DNA from: Halorubrum sp. F4
GTDB lineage: Archaea; Halobacteriota; Halobacteria; Halobacteriales; Haloferacaceae
NCBI RefSeq assembly: GCF_027257195.1
Contig: NZ_JAPDFS010000005.1
Location: 1-64,000, forward strand
Length of the DNA: 64,000 nucleotides
Direction of reading: 5' to 3'
The notes beneath the pieces were generated by a model. It searched no databases. It worked only from the letters and a program-made list of their open reading frames with translations, and was not told the DNA's origin. The translations under genes were made by a program, and so were the position numbers. Positions within the stretch are counted from its first letter, which is position 1; every line of letters starts with the position of its first letter. Positions 8,462 to 17,286 of this stretch are shown piece after piece.

Positions 8462-10605
8462 AGGCTCACCACGTCGAGGACGGCCACGACGTCGCCGTCG
8501 CCGAGCACGGCCGTCCCGCTGAGTCCGGGCGTCCCGGACAGCGGGCCGTCGAGCGGCTTCACGACCACCTCCTCCTGGTCCAACACGCCGTCACAGTGGA
8601 GCGCCGTCTTTCGGGTCTCCTCGCGGATCCGGACGAGCATTCCCTCGTCGGCGGCCGTCGCAGCACCGCCCGCGTCCGAGCCGCCGTCGTTCTCGGCGGA
8701 TCCGCCGTCGGTCGCCGCGGTGGCTCCCGGACCGACCGCCGCGGTTTCGGGTTCGGCGGCGGCGAGCCGGTCCGCGAGCCGGATGACCGGGTAGAGGTCG
8801 CCCTCGTGACGGACCACTTCGTCGCCGTGGACCGTCTCCACGTCGTCCGCGCGGGACACCTCCCCGATCGACTTGATCGGGATCCCGTACTCCGTGCCGC
8901 CCACGTCGACGAACATCACCTTCACGATGGCGACGGTGACCGGGAGCCGAAAGCGCACCGTCGTCCCCTCTCCGGGCTCGCTGTCGACCGAGACGGAACC
9001 GTCGAGGTCGCGGGCCGTCGTCCGAACCACGTCCATCCCGACGCCCCGTCCGGAGACGTCGGTGACCTCCTCGGCGGTCGAAAAGCCGGGATGAAAGACC
9101 AGGTCGTAGGCCTCGCTATCGGTCATCGCCTCCACGGTCTCGCGGTCCTCGACTCCCTCCTCGACCGCCTTGTCGCGGAGCCGGTCGGCCTCGAGGCCGG
9201 CACCGTCGTCGGCGACCTCGATGACGACGTGGTCGCGCTCGCGCTCCGCCGTGAGCTCGATTCGCCCCGCGGAGTCCTTGCCGGCGGCCTCGCGCTCCTC
9301 GGGCGGTTCGATCCCGTGGTCGACCGCGTTCCGCAACACGTGGACGAGCGGGTCGCGCATCTCCGTGAGGATCGTCCGGTCGAGTTCGACGTCGTCGCCC
9401 TCGATCTCGAAGGAGACGCGTTTGTCGAGGTCGCGAGCGACGTCCCGGACCAGCCGCGGGAACGAGTCGGACACCTGTGAGAACGGAATGAGACGCATGT
9501 CCATGGCGGTGTCCTGGAGACTGGACGCGAGCTTGTCGAGTTCGTCGAGCGTGTCGGGCTCGGTTCCGGTTCCCTCCAGTTCCCGTCGGAGCTTGATCCG
9601 GCTCGTCACGAGCTGTTCGACCAACCCGTACAGCTCGTCGACCTGATCGACGTCGACCCGGATCGACTTGATCTCCTCGCGATCGGTCGATCCGGAAGGC
9701 GAACCGTCGACGTCGTCCGCGGCTGAACCGATCGCGTCGTCGCCCGCGGATCGACCGGGTTCCGCGGCGTCGGCCTCCTCGCTCGCGGCTTCCGCGGCGT
9801 CGACGCGGTCGTCGGCGTTCACGGGCGCGGTTCGTACCGCCGCTACCTGTGTAAGCGCCTCGAGGCCCTCGGTGACGACCGCCGGGTCGGCGTCGGCGAC
9901 GAAGGCGTCGAAGCTCCCGTCGTACTCGCCGTTTTCCAGCGCTTCCGCGTCCGGGCGGGTGAGGTAGTCTTCGAACTCCTCCTCGAGCGCCCGGAGGACG
10001 AGCGTCGCGTCGACGCCCGGCATCGCCGTCTCGCCCAGAGTCACCTCGGCGTAAACCGCGTCCGTGAACCCAGTCATCGCTGCCGGCGGTTCCGGAACGT
10101 CGATCCCGACGTCGTCGTCAGCGGTATCGTCGGGCTCGTCGGTCTCCGTGTCTGCGCCTTCGGCGGCGTCAGCATCGGCAGCTTCGTCGGCGTCCTCGTC
10201 GGCATTCTCATCGGTGTCGGGAGGGACGGTTCCGTGCTCCTCGACCGCCCGAAGCCGTGATTCGAGGTCCGACGGGTCCGTCGACACCTCCCCGGTCTGC
10301 TCGATCTCCGCGACCATCGCCTCGACGGCGTCGACTCCCTCGAAGAGCAGGTCCATCAGTTCGGGCGTGATCTCCCGGTCTCCGCCACGGACCGCGTCGA
10401 GCAGGTCCTCGAGGGCGTGGCCGAACGAGGAGACGTCCTCGTACCCCATCGCGGCGGCGTTCCCCTTCAGGGTGTGTGCGACCCGGAACACGTCGTCCAT
10501 CGCCGCGTCGTCCTCGGGGTCCGCCTCGAGCGCCAGCAGCGCGTTGTTGAGGTCGGTGATCCCGTCTTCCGCCTCCGCGACGAAGGCCGCACGGTGGGAG
10601 TCCAT
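8458..10605 (-). CDS. cheA: Chemotaxis histidine kinase CheA
   Basis: A 715-residue CheA with standard order: an Hpt (P1) domain with the phospho-accepting His44 in VAHTLKGNAAAMG; a long acidic linker (about 115-180) and an unstructured acidic stretch (about 270-310); a P2-like domain between them; the dimerisation helix region LYGLVEQLVTSRIKL; the ATPase domain with N-box VLRNAVDHGIEPP, G1 ADDGAGLEADRL and G2 GRGVGMDVV; and a C-terminal CheW-like P5 ending DGDVVAVLDVVSL. It receives signals from transducers through CheW and phosphorylates CheB and CheY. It overlaps cheB and cheR by a few bases on either side. All catalytic boxes are intact. Confidence 0.95.
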   Translation of the reverse strand: MDSHRAAFVAEAEDGITDLNNALLALEADPEDDAAMDDVFRVAHTLKGNAAAMGYEDVSSFGHALEDLLDAVRGGDREITPELMDLLFEGVDAVEAMVAEIEQTGEVSTDPSDLESRLRAVEEHGTVPPDTDENADEDADEAADADAAEGADTETDEPDDTADDDVGIDVPEPPAAMTGFTDAVYAEVTLGETAMPGVDATLVLRALEEEFEDYLTRPDAEALENGEYDGSFDAFVADADPAVVTEGLEALTQVAAVRTAPVNADDRVDAAEAASEEADAAEPGRSAGDDAIGSAADDVDGSPSGSTDREEIKSIRVDVDQVDELYGLVEQLVTSRIKLRRELEGTGTEPDTLDELDKLASSLQDTAMDMRLIPFSQVSDSFPRLVRDVARDLDKRVSFEIEGDDVELDRTILTEMRDPLVHVLRNAVDHGIEPPEEREAAGKDSAGRIELTAERERDHVVIEVADDGAGLEADRLRDKAVEEGVEDRETVEAMTDSEAYDLVFHPGFSTAEEVTDVSGRGVGMDVVRTTARDLDGSVSVDSEPGEGTTVRFRLPVTVAIVKVMFVDVGGTEYGIPIKSIGEVSRADDVETVHGDEVVRHEGDLYPVIRLADRLAAAEPETAAVGPGATAATDGGSAENDGGSDAGGAATAADEGMLVRIREETRKTALHCDGVLDQEEVVVKPLDGPLSGTPGLSGTAVLGDGDVVAVLDVVSL

Positions 10606-11693
10606 CAGGGCTCACCCCCGAGGATCGCGCCGGCGACGTCGTCGAGGTCGTGGACCGTCTCGACGGCCCCGGTTCCGATCGCACGTTTCGGCATCCCGTA
10701 GACGACGCAGGTGTCCTCGCTCTGGGCCACCGTCCGCGCCCCGGCGTCGGCCATCGCTCGGATCCCGGTCGAGCCGTCGTCCCCCATTCCCGTCAGGATC
10801 ACGCCGACGAGCGGATCCGAGACCGTCGCCGCGGCCGAGCCCATCGTCACGTCGACGGCGGGCGTCACCGACGGTGCGTCGCCGTCCACGGCGTCCTCGT
10901 CAACGAGTTTTACGCGCAGCCGACCGGCGCGGTAGCTGCCGACCTCCATGTGTCTGCCGCCCGGGGCGACGAGCACCTCGCCGGCTCCGATCCGGTCCCC
11001 GTCGGTCGCCTCCCGTACGTCGTACGCGGAGGCCGAATCGAGCCGCTCGGCGAACCGCGACGTGAACGCCTCGGGCATGTGCTGAACGACGAGCACTCGG
11101 CAGTCGGCCATCGGGAGCGCGGAGAGCACTCGCTCGACCGCCTTCGGACCGCCGGTCGACGCGCCGATGACGGCGGTCAGGGGTTGCTTGAGGTCGACCT
11201 CCGATGGCGAGTCCGTCCCCGACTCGCCCCGTGGCTCTCGGTCGCGCGTCGCGGCCTCGAGGTCCGCGTCGGCGACCGACCGGACCGCCTCGACGAGCCG
11301 GTCGGCCTCCCGCGAGACGCCGGTTGACACCTCGCCGCCGGGCTTCGCGAAGAAGTCGACCGCGCCGCGTTCGAGCGCCTCGAAGGTAACTTCGGCGCCC
11401 TCCGCGGTGTGTGCAGACAGCATCAACACGGGCGTCGGCGTCTCCGCCATCAGTCGTTCGACGGCCTCGAGTCCCCCCATTCCGGGCATCTCGACGTCCA
11501 TCGTCACCACGTCCGGTCGCCTCTCGGCGACCACCGACAGCGCCTCCTCGCCGTCGCCGGCCTCGCCGACCACGACCACCCCCGCGTCGGTCAGGAGGTC
11601 GCCGATCAGCCCGCGCATGAACGGCGAGTCGTCGACGACGACCACCCGCGGGGCGTCGCTCCGGCCGCCACGTCGATCCGTCGTCCTACTCAT
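10605..11693 (-). CDS. cheB: Chemotaxis response regulator / protein-glutamate methylesterase CheB
   Basis: A 362-residue two-domain protein. The receiver has the acidic pair in VVVVDDSPFMRGL and the phospho-Asp in VVTMDVEMPGMGG; the linker (about 140-170) is acidic; the methylesterase domain has the catalytic Ser-His-Asp set in AVIGASTGGPKAV, LVVQHMPEAFTSRF and GMGDDGSTGIRAM. It demethylates or deamidates transducer glutamates for adaptation. I used the ATG at 11693, which has a TATA-like GGGTTTATGC about 28 bp upstream, rather than the longer frame to 11720. It heads the five-gene taxis operon, divergent from cheW. Confidence 0.94.
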   Translation of the reverse strand: MSRTTDRRGGRSDAPRVVVVDDSPFMRGLIGDLLTDAGVVVVGEAGDGEEALSVVAERRPDVVTMDVEMPGMGGLEAVERLMAETPTPVLMLSAHTAEGAEVTFEALERGAVDFFAKPGGEVSTGVSREADRLVEAVRSVADADLEAATRDREPRGESGTDSPSEVDLKQPLTAVIGASTGGPKAVERVLSALPMADCRVLVVQHMPEAFTSRFAERLDSASAYDVREATDGDRIGAGEVLVAPGGRHMEVGSYRAGRLRVKLVDEDAVDGDAPSVTPAVDVTMGSAAATVSDPLVGVILTGMGDDGSTGIRAMADAGARTVAQSEDTCVVYGMPKRAIGTGAVETVHDLDDVAGAILGGEP

Positions 11694-11716
11694 GTCCGAA
11701 ACCGCTCCCAGAACGA

Positions 11717-11773
11717 GCATAAACCCACGGCCCCAGGAATCACCGGTGATAATTCAGGGGACATCGTTATTGG
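11717..11773. promoter_or_regulatory. Divergent cheB/cheW promoter with central palindrome
   Basis: The 102-bp gap between cheB and cheW holds a TATA-like GTTTATGC for cheB (minus strand, 11717-11724), a perfect 12-base palindrome ATCACCGGTGAT (11739-11750), and a TATA-like CGTTATTGG for cheW (11765-11773). The palindrome centre is about 24 bp from each TATA box, so one bound protein could control both operons. The protein is unknown. Confidence 0.55.
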
Positions 11774-11795
11774 TCGCCTCGGTACGAGTGGAGGT

Positions 11796-12278
11796 ATGCC
11801 AGCCACGGAGGCGAACGCGGAGCACACGAAGGTACTGGAGTTCGGTCTCGGCGACGGCACGTACTGTCTGGACATCGGGGTCATCGACGAGATCGTCGAC
11901 GCCGGGGAACTCACGCGGATCCCCAACTCCCCGGACCACGTCGAGGGCGTGATGGACCTTCGAGGGCGAACGACCACTATCGTCGATCCGAAGACGCTCT
12001 TTTCGATCGAGGAGACGGGCCCTCGCGAGCGGATAGTCGTGTTCGACGACGATCGGGTCTCGGAGGGCGGGACCGTCGGCTGGATAGTCGACGAGGTGTT
12101 CCAGGTCAGAGACGTCACGCCCGACGACGTCGACGAGGGGACCACCGCCGACGACGAGGGCGTCCACGGGATCGTCAAATCCGACGACCGGTTCGTCGTC
12201 TGGGTCGCCCCGGACGTCGACGCCGCGATCGACGTCGCGATAGAGGAGCCGACCGATGGGGAGCCCACGGAGACGTAG
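11796..12278 (+). CDS. cheW: Chemotaxis coupling protein CheW
   Basis: A 160-residue CheW-fold protein that couples transducers to CheA. KVLEFGLGDGTYCLDIGVIDEIVD is the first strand pair, RIPNSPDHVEGVMDLRGR the conserved core (the N-x-P-x-x-V-x-G-V-x-x-L-R-G pattern is complete), and GWIVDEVFQVRDV the second subdomain. The start at 11796 is supported by the TATA-like element about 27 bp upstream. It is transcribed away from cheB and is followed after 88 bp by a gene for a KaiC-like ATPase. Confidence 0.93.
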   Translation: MPATEANAEHTKVLEFGLGDGTYCLDIGVIDEIVDAGELTRIPNSPDHVEGVMDLRGRTTTIVDPKTLFSIEETGPRERIVVFDDDRVSEGGTVGWIVDEVFQVRDVTPDDVDEGTTADDEGVHGIVKSDDRFVVWVAPDVDAAIDVAIEEPTDGEPTET

Positions 12279-12366
12279 TCGATCTCGTGGATCCGACATC
12301 CGCTCGGGTTCTCACGGTTGAAAAACGGGTGCCAACGCTTATCGGGTCGCCGGGAATGGTCCACGT

Positions 12367-13062
12367 ATGCGAGTCTCCAGCGGAGTCCCCGGGTTCGACG
12401 AGCTCGTCGACGGGGGGTTCCCGTCCGATCGGCTGTACGTGGTGAGCGGCCCTCCCGGCAGCGGCAAGACGACGTTCTGCTCGCAGTTCGCGGCCCAGGG
12501 TGCCCGGAACGGGGACGACGTGCTGTACGTCAGCATGCACGAGACGAAAGAGGGGATCCGTCGCGACATGGGCGGGTACGACTTCGGGTTCGACCGCGCG
12601 CTCGACACCGACCGGGTGACCTTCCTCGACTCCTTCTCGGCGGACGGCCGGCGGTTCTTCGGGCTCCCGGGCGAGCGGCGGGACCGCTCGGGCGTCACGA
12701 ACCGGCTCACGGGGTTCGTCAACTCGCGTGACATCGACCGGGTCGTCTTCGACTCGACGATGCTGTTGCGGTTCCTGCTCGACGACGACGAGGACACCAT
12801 GATCCAGCTGCTCTCCTCGCTGAAACGCACGGACGCGACGACGATGCTCATCTCCGAGATGACCGACCCCGACGCCTACTCCGAGGAACACTACCTCGCA
12901 CACGGCGTCGTCTTCCTCCACAACTACCTGGAGGACGAGGGGATGCGCCGCGGGATACAGGTGTTGAAGATGCGAGGCACGGACGTGAACACCGACATCC
13001 AGGACGTCGAGTTCACCGACGGGGGCATCCGCGTCGGGTCGGCGGCGACGGTGACTCGGTGA
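12367..13062 (+). CDS. KaiC/RAD55-like RecA-superfamily ATPase
   Basis: A 231-residue single-domain RecA-fold ATPase of the KaiC/GvpD/RAD55 group. Walker A is SGPPGSGKTTFCSQF near residue 31, Walker B is DRVVFDSTMLLRF with its hydrophobic strand, and the MHETKEGIRRDMG stretch after the first strand is typical of the group. The start is the ATG at 12367, about 36 bp after a TATA-like CGCTTATCG. It overlaps the following small gene by one base. Haloarchaea often carry such ATPases near signalling genes; some are called HTR-like in annotations. A role in taxis is inferred only from position between cheW and another P-loop protein. It is not a recombinase: the L1/L2 DNA-binding loops are not apparent. 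Confidence 0.8.
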   Translation: MRVSSGVPGFDELVDGGFPSDRLYVVSGPPGSGKTTFCSQFAAQGARNGDDVLYVSMHETKEGIRRDMGGYDFGFDRALDTDRVTFLDSFSADGRRFFGLPGERRDRSGVTNRLTGFVNSRDIDRVVFDSTMLLRFLLDDDEDTMIQLLSSLKRTDATTMLISEMTDPDAYSEEHYLAHGVVFLHNYLEDEGMRRGIQVLKMRGTDVNTDIQDVEFTDGGIRVGSAATVTR

Positions 13063-13448
13063 TGTACGACCGGACCTTCGGGACGGACTGGGAGGAGGCG
13101 GATCTGACCCGCGAGGCGGCCATCGACCGGGCGTTCGCGCTCGGAGTGGCCGCCGGCTGTGGGAGCGCCCGTCCCGAGGAGCTCGACCGGATCCTCGAGG
13201 CGTTTCCCGGCGCGTACGAACGGAGCATGATCGAACTCGCCTACGACGAGGGGCGAACGAAGGCGCTCGAGGCCCCGAGAGAGGAGCCCGAAGCCGTCTG
13301 GGAGGAGCTGGTCGACGGCGTCGGAACGCCACGGACCCCGCCGTTGCCGGCGGCGTTTCCCGGAGCTCTCAGCGAACTGACGGTCACTCGGTCGCCGCGA
13401 ACCGGGCCACCGTCATCGCTTGACCTGCCGAGGTTCCTTCGAAAGTGA
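13062..13448 (+). CDS. Small protein of unknown function, coupled to the KaiC-like gene
   Basis: A 128-residue protein that I do not recognise. The ATG at 13062 overlaps the TGA of the ATPase gene, so translation is coupled. The first 85 residues are predicted mainly helical and contain WEEADLTREAAIDRAFALGVAAGCG and GAYERSMIELAYDEGRTKALE, which reads as a compact helical bundle. The last 40 residues are proline-rich and look disordered. No membrane segment or cysteine cluster. Its conserved placement beside an ATPase would suggest a regulator or partner, which is inference. The open frame also allows GTG at 13059. Confidence 0.62.
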   Translation: MYDRTFGTDWEEADLTREAAIDRAFALGVAAGCGSARPEELDRILEAFPGAYERSMIELAYDEGRTKALEAPREEPEAVWEELVDGVGTPRTPPLPAAFPGALSELTVTRSPRTGPPSSLDLPRFLRK

Positions 13449-13491
13449 TCCCTCGGAAGGGTTTTATCCGGGTCGCCCCGATGTGTGAGGT

Positions 13492-14100
13492 ATGAGTCCG
13501 CTCCCCGACGCTGTCGTTTCCGCCGACAGCGTCCTCGTCAGCGGACCACCGATGAGCGGGAAGTACGAGCTCTTCAATCGACTGCTCGCGGCGTGGTCGA
13601 ACGCTTCCATCATCATCTCGACCGGTCGGACCGCCGAGAAGGTCCGATCCGATCACGACCGGCTCGTCGGGGACGGCGGCGACGAGCTCGTCGTCATCGA
13701 CTGTGTCACCCATCAACAGGGGGACAAACGCGCCGACACCCCGACGACGAAGTACGTGAACGGCCCCGGCGATCTCACGGAGATCGGGATCAAGTTCACC
13801 GACGTGGTCGAGTCGTCGGCCGGACGCGATCGGGCGGTCGGCGTCTACTCGCTGTCGGAGCTTCTGATGTACTGGGACCCCGACCGGATCTATCAGTTCA
13901 CCCGCGTCATGGCCTCACAGTCGTCGGGACAGGGGTGGCCGTTCGTGGGCGTCGTCGGCTCGACCGCCCACGACGAGCAGGTCATTCACACGCTGTACGA
14001 GCCGTTCGATCTGGTCGTCGAGACCCGTGTCGAGGGCGATGAACGACAGTTTCGAGTCCTCGACCGCATGGATCAGCCCTCCGGCTGGGAGCCGTTTTGA
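13492..14100 (+). CDS. P-loop (RecA/KaiC-like) protein next to the taxis genes
   Basis: A 202-residue protein with the P-loop VLVSGPPMSGKYELFNRLL near residue 14, in which the final Thr/Ser of Walker A is replaced by Tyr (GKY). The rest follows a degenerate RecA core: NASIIISTGRTAEKV, ELVVIDCVTHQQ (Walker B-like), RAVGVYSLSELLMYW and FVGVVGSTAHDEQVIHTLY. A TATA-like GGTTTTATCC about 30 bp upstream supports the ATG and a separate transcript. It resembles the small RecA-like family common in haloarchaea (often annotated HTR-like or DUF7504). The Lys is retained but the hydroxyl that binds magnesium is missing, so nucleotide hydrolysis may be weak or absent. Its function is unknown. Confidence 0.7.
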   Translation: MSPLPDAVVSADSVLVSGPPMSGKYELFNRLLAAWSNASIIISTGRTAEKVRSDHDRLVGDGGDELVVIDCVTHQQGDKRADTPTTKYVNGPGDLTEIGIKFTDVVESSAGRDRAVGVYSLSELLMYWDPDRIYQFTRVMASQSSGQGWPFVGVVGSTAHDEQVIHTLYEPFDLVVETRVEGDERQFRVLDRMDQPSGWEPF

Positions 14101-14110
14101 CGACGTCACC

Positions 14111-14728
14111 TCAGCCGACCAGATCGAACTCGACCCCGACCGGCGGAGCCTCGAGGATCCCCCAGTAGACGAACCGGTGGGATCCCGCCCCGAGCGGGGG
14201 ACAAACGGAGAGATCGCGGTCCGACACGGCCGACGCGATCGCCGACTCCTCGAGGTCGACCGACCAACTGTAGGTGTCGCCCGCTTCGAGCGTGTCGTCC
14301 TCGCGGGGGAGACCGACGGCCTCGCCGGTCGTCGAGCCACGCACGTCGAGCCACCCGTCGCCGGTCTCGCGCTGTATCGAGTAGGCGTACTCGCCCCGGG
14401 TATCGACGGATCCGTCGCCGGTGTTCCGGAGCACGAGCCGGAGCGATTGGCCGTACGTCTCGGCGGTCCCCTCGGCGGACAGCTCCAGGCTCGTCCCCGC
14501 CCCGTCCCCGTCGTCCGTCCGTACCGTCCGCGACTCGACGGGGCCCTCGAACGGCGCCTCGAGCCGGACGAACTCCTCGTCGGGACACGACAGCGTCTCC
14601 GGGGTCCCCTCGGGACCCTGCGGCCCGTCTCCGGCGGCGACGTCGAGACAGCCGGCCGTCGCGGTCACCCCGGCGGCGACGGCGGCCGTGCCGGCTCGAC
14701 ACAGCAGCTCCCGCCGTGATCGCTTCAT
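14111..14728 (-). CDS. Tat-exported lipoprotein of unknown function
   Basis: A 205-residue secreted protein. The N-terminus has a twin-arginine signal, KRSRRELLCRAG, a hydrophobic Ala/Val segment, and a lipobox TATAGC with Cys near residue 27, so it should be Tat-exported and lipid-anchored outside the cell. The mature part is beta-rich, with LELSAEGTAETYGQSLRLVL and GDTYSWSVDLEESAIASAV, and looks like an immunoglobulin-like or BsuPI-type domain. The ATG at 14728 starts the signal peptide exactly; the open frame further upstream runs over the promoter of the mutase gene and is not used. It is convergent with the P-loop gene, with 10 bases between stops. Confidence 0.78.
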   Translation of the reverse strand: MKRSRRELLCRAGTAAVAAGVTATAGCLDVAAGDGPQGPEGTPETLSCPDEEFVRLEAPFEGPVESRTVRTDDGDGAGTSLELSAEGTAETYGQSLRLVLRNTGDGSVDTRGEYAYSIQRETGDGWLDVRGSTTGEAVGLPREDDTLEAGDTYSWSVDLEESAIASAVSDRDLSVCPPLGAGSHRFVYWGILEAPPVGVEFDLVG

Positions 14729-14843
14729 GCGTACGATACGGTCGCGACGGGTTTCAACCCCGCGAGTGGCGTCGACGCTCCCGCGAGCCGCTCCGGGCGC
14801 TCGCGTTCGGAACCGCTTTCCCGTCGGCCGGCCCATGACCGGT

Positions 14844-16205
14844 ATGGAGCTGTTCGGATCCAGCGGCATTCGCGGGGTCGCACTCCGGTATCTCACGCCG
14901 GAGCTCGTCCTCGACATCGCGAAGGCGGCCGGGTCGACCTGGGACGCCGACCGGGTCGCCGTCGCCCGCGACACCCGCACCACCGGCGAGCTGTTCGCCA
15001 ACGCCGCCGCCAGCGGACTCGCCGCCGTCGGTCGTGACGTCGACCGGCTCGGCGTCGTCCCCACGCCCGCGATCGGTAACTACTGTGAGTCCACGGGCGT
15101 CCCCTGCGTGCTCGTCACCGCCTCGCACAACCCGCCCGAGTTCAACGGGATCAAGCTCGTCGGCGACGACGGCGTCGAACTCTCGGTCGACGTGTTGGAG
15201 CGGGTCGAACGGCGCGTGCTCGACGACGAGTACGACCACGCCGACTGGCGGACCGCCGGCAGCGAGACCACCGTCGAGGGCGTCGTCGACGACTACGCCG
15301 ACCAGCTGATCGCCGCCGTCGACCGCGAGGCCATCGCCGACGCGGGACTCACCGTCGCGGTCGACCCCGGCCACGGGGCCGCGTCGGCCAGCTCGCCGCG
15401 GATCTACCGCGAGCTCGGCTGTGAGGTGCTGACGGTGAACGCCACGCCGGACGGCCACTTCCCCGGCAGGGAGTCCGAGCCCGTCCCGAAGAACCTGACG
15501 GCGCTCTCGCGGCTCGTCGCGACCTCCGACGCCGACGTGGGGATCGCCCACGACGGCGACGCCGACCGGGCGGTCTTCGTCGACGAGACCGGCGCGGTCG
15601 TCGACGGCGACACCTCCTTCGCGGCGCTGGCCGACGACGCCCTGGAGCCGGGCGACGCCGTCGTCAGCGCGGTCAACGTCTCCCAGCGGCTCGTCGACGT
15701 CTGTGACGACAACGACGCCGACCTCGAGTTGACGCCGATCGGCGCGACCAACATCATCACGCGGACTCGAGAGCTGAACGAGGAGGGAGTTCGCGTCCCG
15801 ATCGCCGGCGAGGGCAACGGCGGGGTGTTCTTTCCTCCGTACCGGCTCTCGCGTGACGGGGCGTACATCGGCGCACGCTTCCTCGAACTGCTCGCCGACG
15901 CCGACGGCCCCGCCAGCGAGGCGGTCGCTCCCTACACCGACTACCACTTCGTGCGCGTCAACGTCGAGTACGAGGACGGCGAGGAGCGCGAGGACATGCT
16001 GTCGGCCGCGCGGGCGTTCGTCGAGACGTCCGAGGCGACGCCGAACACGACCGACGGCTACCGGCTCGATTACGGCGACGCGTGGGTGCTCGTCCGCCCC
16101 TCCGGGACCGAGCCGAAGATCCGGATCTACGCCGAATCCGCCGACGCCGACCGCGCCGAGCGGCTGGCCGAGGAGATGCGGACCGCCGTCGAGAGCGGAC
16201 GATAG
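14844..16205 (+). CDS. glmM: Phosphohexomutase (phosphoglucosamine/phosphomannomutase family)
   Basis: A 453-residue alpha-D-phosphohexomutase. ELFGSSGIRGVA is the N-terminal substrate loop, VTASHNPPEFNGIK carries the phosphoserine Ser94, AHDGDADRAVFVDE is the magnesium loop, GEGNGGVFF the sugar-specificity loop, and VRPSGTEPKIRIYAES the phosphate-binding loop. All four are intact. Substrate could be glucosamine, mannose or glucose phosphate; the SGIRG start and sequence favour phosphoglucosamine mutase, which is not proven. An in-frame ATG nine bases upstream (14835) is an alternative start. It is divergent from the lipoprotein gene. Antisense frames over this gene are long but are only GC-driven shadows. 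Confidence 0.85.
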   Translation: MELFGSSGIRGVALRYLTPELVLDIAKAAGSTWDADRVAVARDTRTTGELFANAAASGLAAVGRDVDRLGVVPTPAIGNYCESTGVPCVLVTASHNPPEFNGIKLVGDDGVELSVDVLERVERRVLDDEYDHADWRTAGSETTVEGVVDDYADQLIAAVDREAIADAGLTVAVDPGHGAASASSPRIYRELGCEVLTVNATPDGHFPGRESEPVPKNLTALSRLVATSDADVGIAHDGDADRAVFVDETGAVVDGDTSFAALADDALEPGDAVVSAVNVSQRLVDVCDDNDADLELTPIGATNIITRTRELNEEGVRVPIAGEGNGGVFFPPYRLSRDGAYIGARFLELLADADGPASEAVAPYTDYHFVRVNVEYEDGEEREDMLSAARAFVETSEATPNTTDGYRLDYGDAWVLVRPSGTEPKIRIYAESADADRAERLAEEMRTAVESGR

Positions 16206-16317
16206 GGCCGGTCTCTGGAAGTCGTGATTTTGGAAGTCGTGACCAGAGAGGCGTTCGTGATCCGAGATACAGTTGTGATCCGAGTGTCAGTGGCGCGTGC
16301 CCGCGAGCGCCCGTCTA

Positions 16318-16440
16318 GGTGTGAGCGGACCGCGCGAGGGACGCGACGAGTGATGCGAGGTGCGAGCAACGCGAGCACCTCGAGAAGTGAGCGGCGAAGC
16401 CGCGAGCAGGAAGTCGCGAGGCTGGGGTTTCGGAGACGTT
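16318..16440 (+). repeat. Divergent copy B of the structured GC-rich repeat
   Basis: This fills most of the 330-bp gap after the mutase gene. It retains GCGCGAGGGACG, GTCGCGAGGCTGGGG and a right end TTTCGGAGACGTT, but the middle differs. GCGAC (16343-16347) pairs with GTCGC (16413-16417), enclosing two further hairpins: CGAGGTGC/GCACCTCG (16356-16363 with 16375-16382) and GCGGC-GAA-GCCGC (16391-16403). No gene lies in 16206-16536. Confidence 0.6.
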
Positions 16441-16536
16441 CCCCGTAGTCACGTTTTCCGTGGTGTACAGTCGAGAGACTGGATATTTGGGGACGTTCGC
16501 CGCGCCAGAACGAGGGACGACCGATACTGAACCGTG

Positions 16537-17217
16537 TCAGTCCAGCGCCGAGAGCGCCTCCGCCGCCTCCCGCGCGGCCCGCAGGTGCTCGCGGGCGCGT
16601 CGCGGGTCCTCGGTTTCCTCCGCCGCACGTGCGAACCGCGTCAGCGTCCGCGTCAGGGATTCGCGGGCCGGACCCACGCCGCCGGAGGCGTCCACCTCGG
16701 TACCGGAACCGATCGACTCGGCATCGACGCTCCCGGTCGACCCTTCCGCGCGCTGGGGTGTACCGGCCGTCCGCCCCGCGTTTCGGGGTGTACTGGCCGC
16801 GTCGCCGACGGAGTCGCGGGAGCGGTCTCCCGCGGGATCCGGTCCGGTTTCGTCGCCCGCGGCGACGCCGTTGGCCGCGGAGGTCTCGGGGAACGTCCCC
16901 TCGGAGACCCCCGATTCCGTCACGGTCGCCCCCGTGCTCCCGTCGCGTTCGTCGTCCCCGTCGTCCCCGTCGGCGGGAGTCCCCCCCTCCTCGGGCACCT
17001 CGTATCCGTCCTCCGTCGCGTGACACGTCGGGCAGAACTCCCGACCGTCGTGTCGGAATATCGGGTCGCCGCACGCGTCGCAGTGGCGGTTCGTCATCGT
17101 CGCGCCCTGGAGGAGGAGCTCGGACATTCGCTGGGTGTGTTCGCGCTTCTCCTCGTCCTCCGCGAACTTCTCGCGGAGCTTCTCGCGTTCGGCCTCCTTG
17201 TCGAACTCGTCGCTCAT
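16537..17217 (-). CDS. Sjogren's syndrome/scleroderma autoantigen 1-like zinc-ribbon protein
   Basis: A 226-residue protein of the SSSCA1/autoantigen p27 family. The first 60 residues are the family signature: a charged helix (DKEAEREKLREKFAEDEEKR), then SELLLQGATMTNRHCDACGDPIFRHDGREFCPTCH, with two CxxC pairs that should bind one zinc ion. Residues about 75-170 are acidic, Gly/Ser/Thr-rich and probably disordered, and the last 55 form a helical region (RRAREHLRAAREAAEALSALD). The archaeal family is widespread but its role is not established; nucleic-acid or ribosome-linked roles have been suggested for zinc ribbons of this kind. It precedes the transducer gene on the same strand. Confidence 0.82.
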   Translation of the reverse strand: MSDEFDKEAEREKLREKFAEDEEKREHTQRMSELLLQGATMTNRHCDACGDPIFRHDGREFCPTCHATEDGYEVPEEGGTPADGDDGDDERDGSTGATVTESGVSEGTFPETSAANGVAAGDETGPDPAGDRSRDSVGDAASTPRNAGRTAGTPQRAEGSTGSVDAESIGSGTEVDASGGVGPARESLTRTLTRFARAAEETEDPRRAREHLRAAREAAEALSALD

Positions 17218-17286
17218 GCGTGGTCGAACGTGGTTCGCGAGGAAAAGTCCAGTGGGCTCGGCTCGGTCGACGAAGGGATCCGATCG

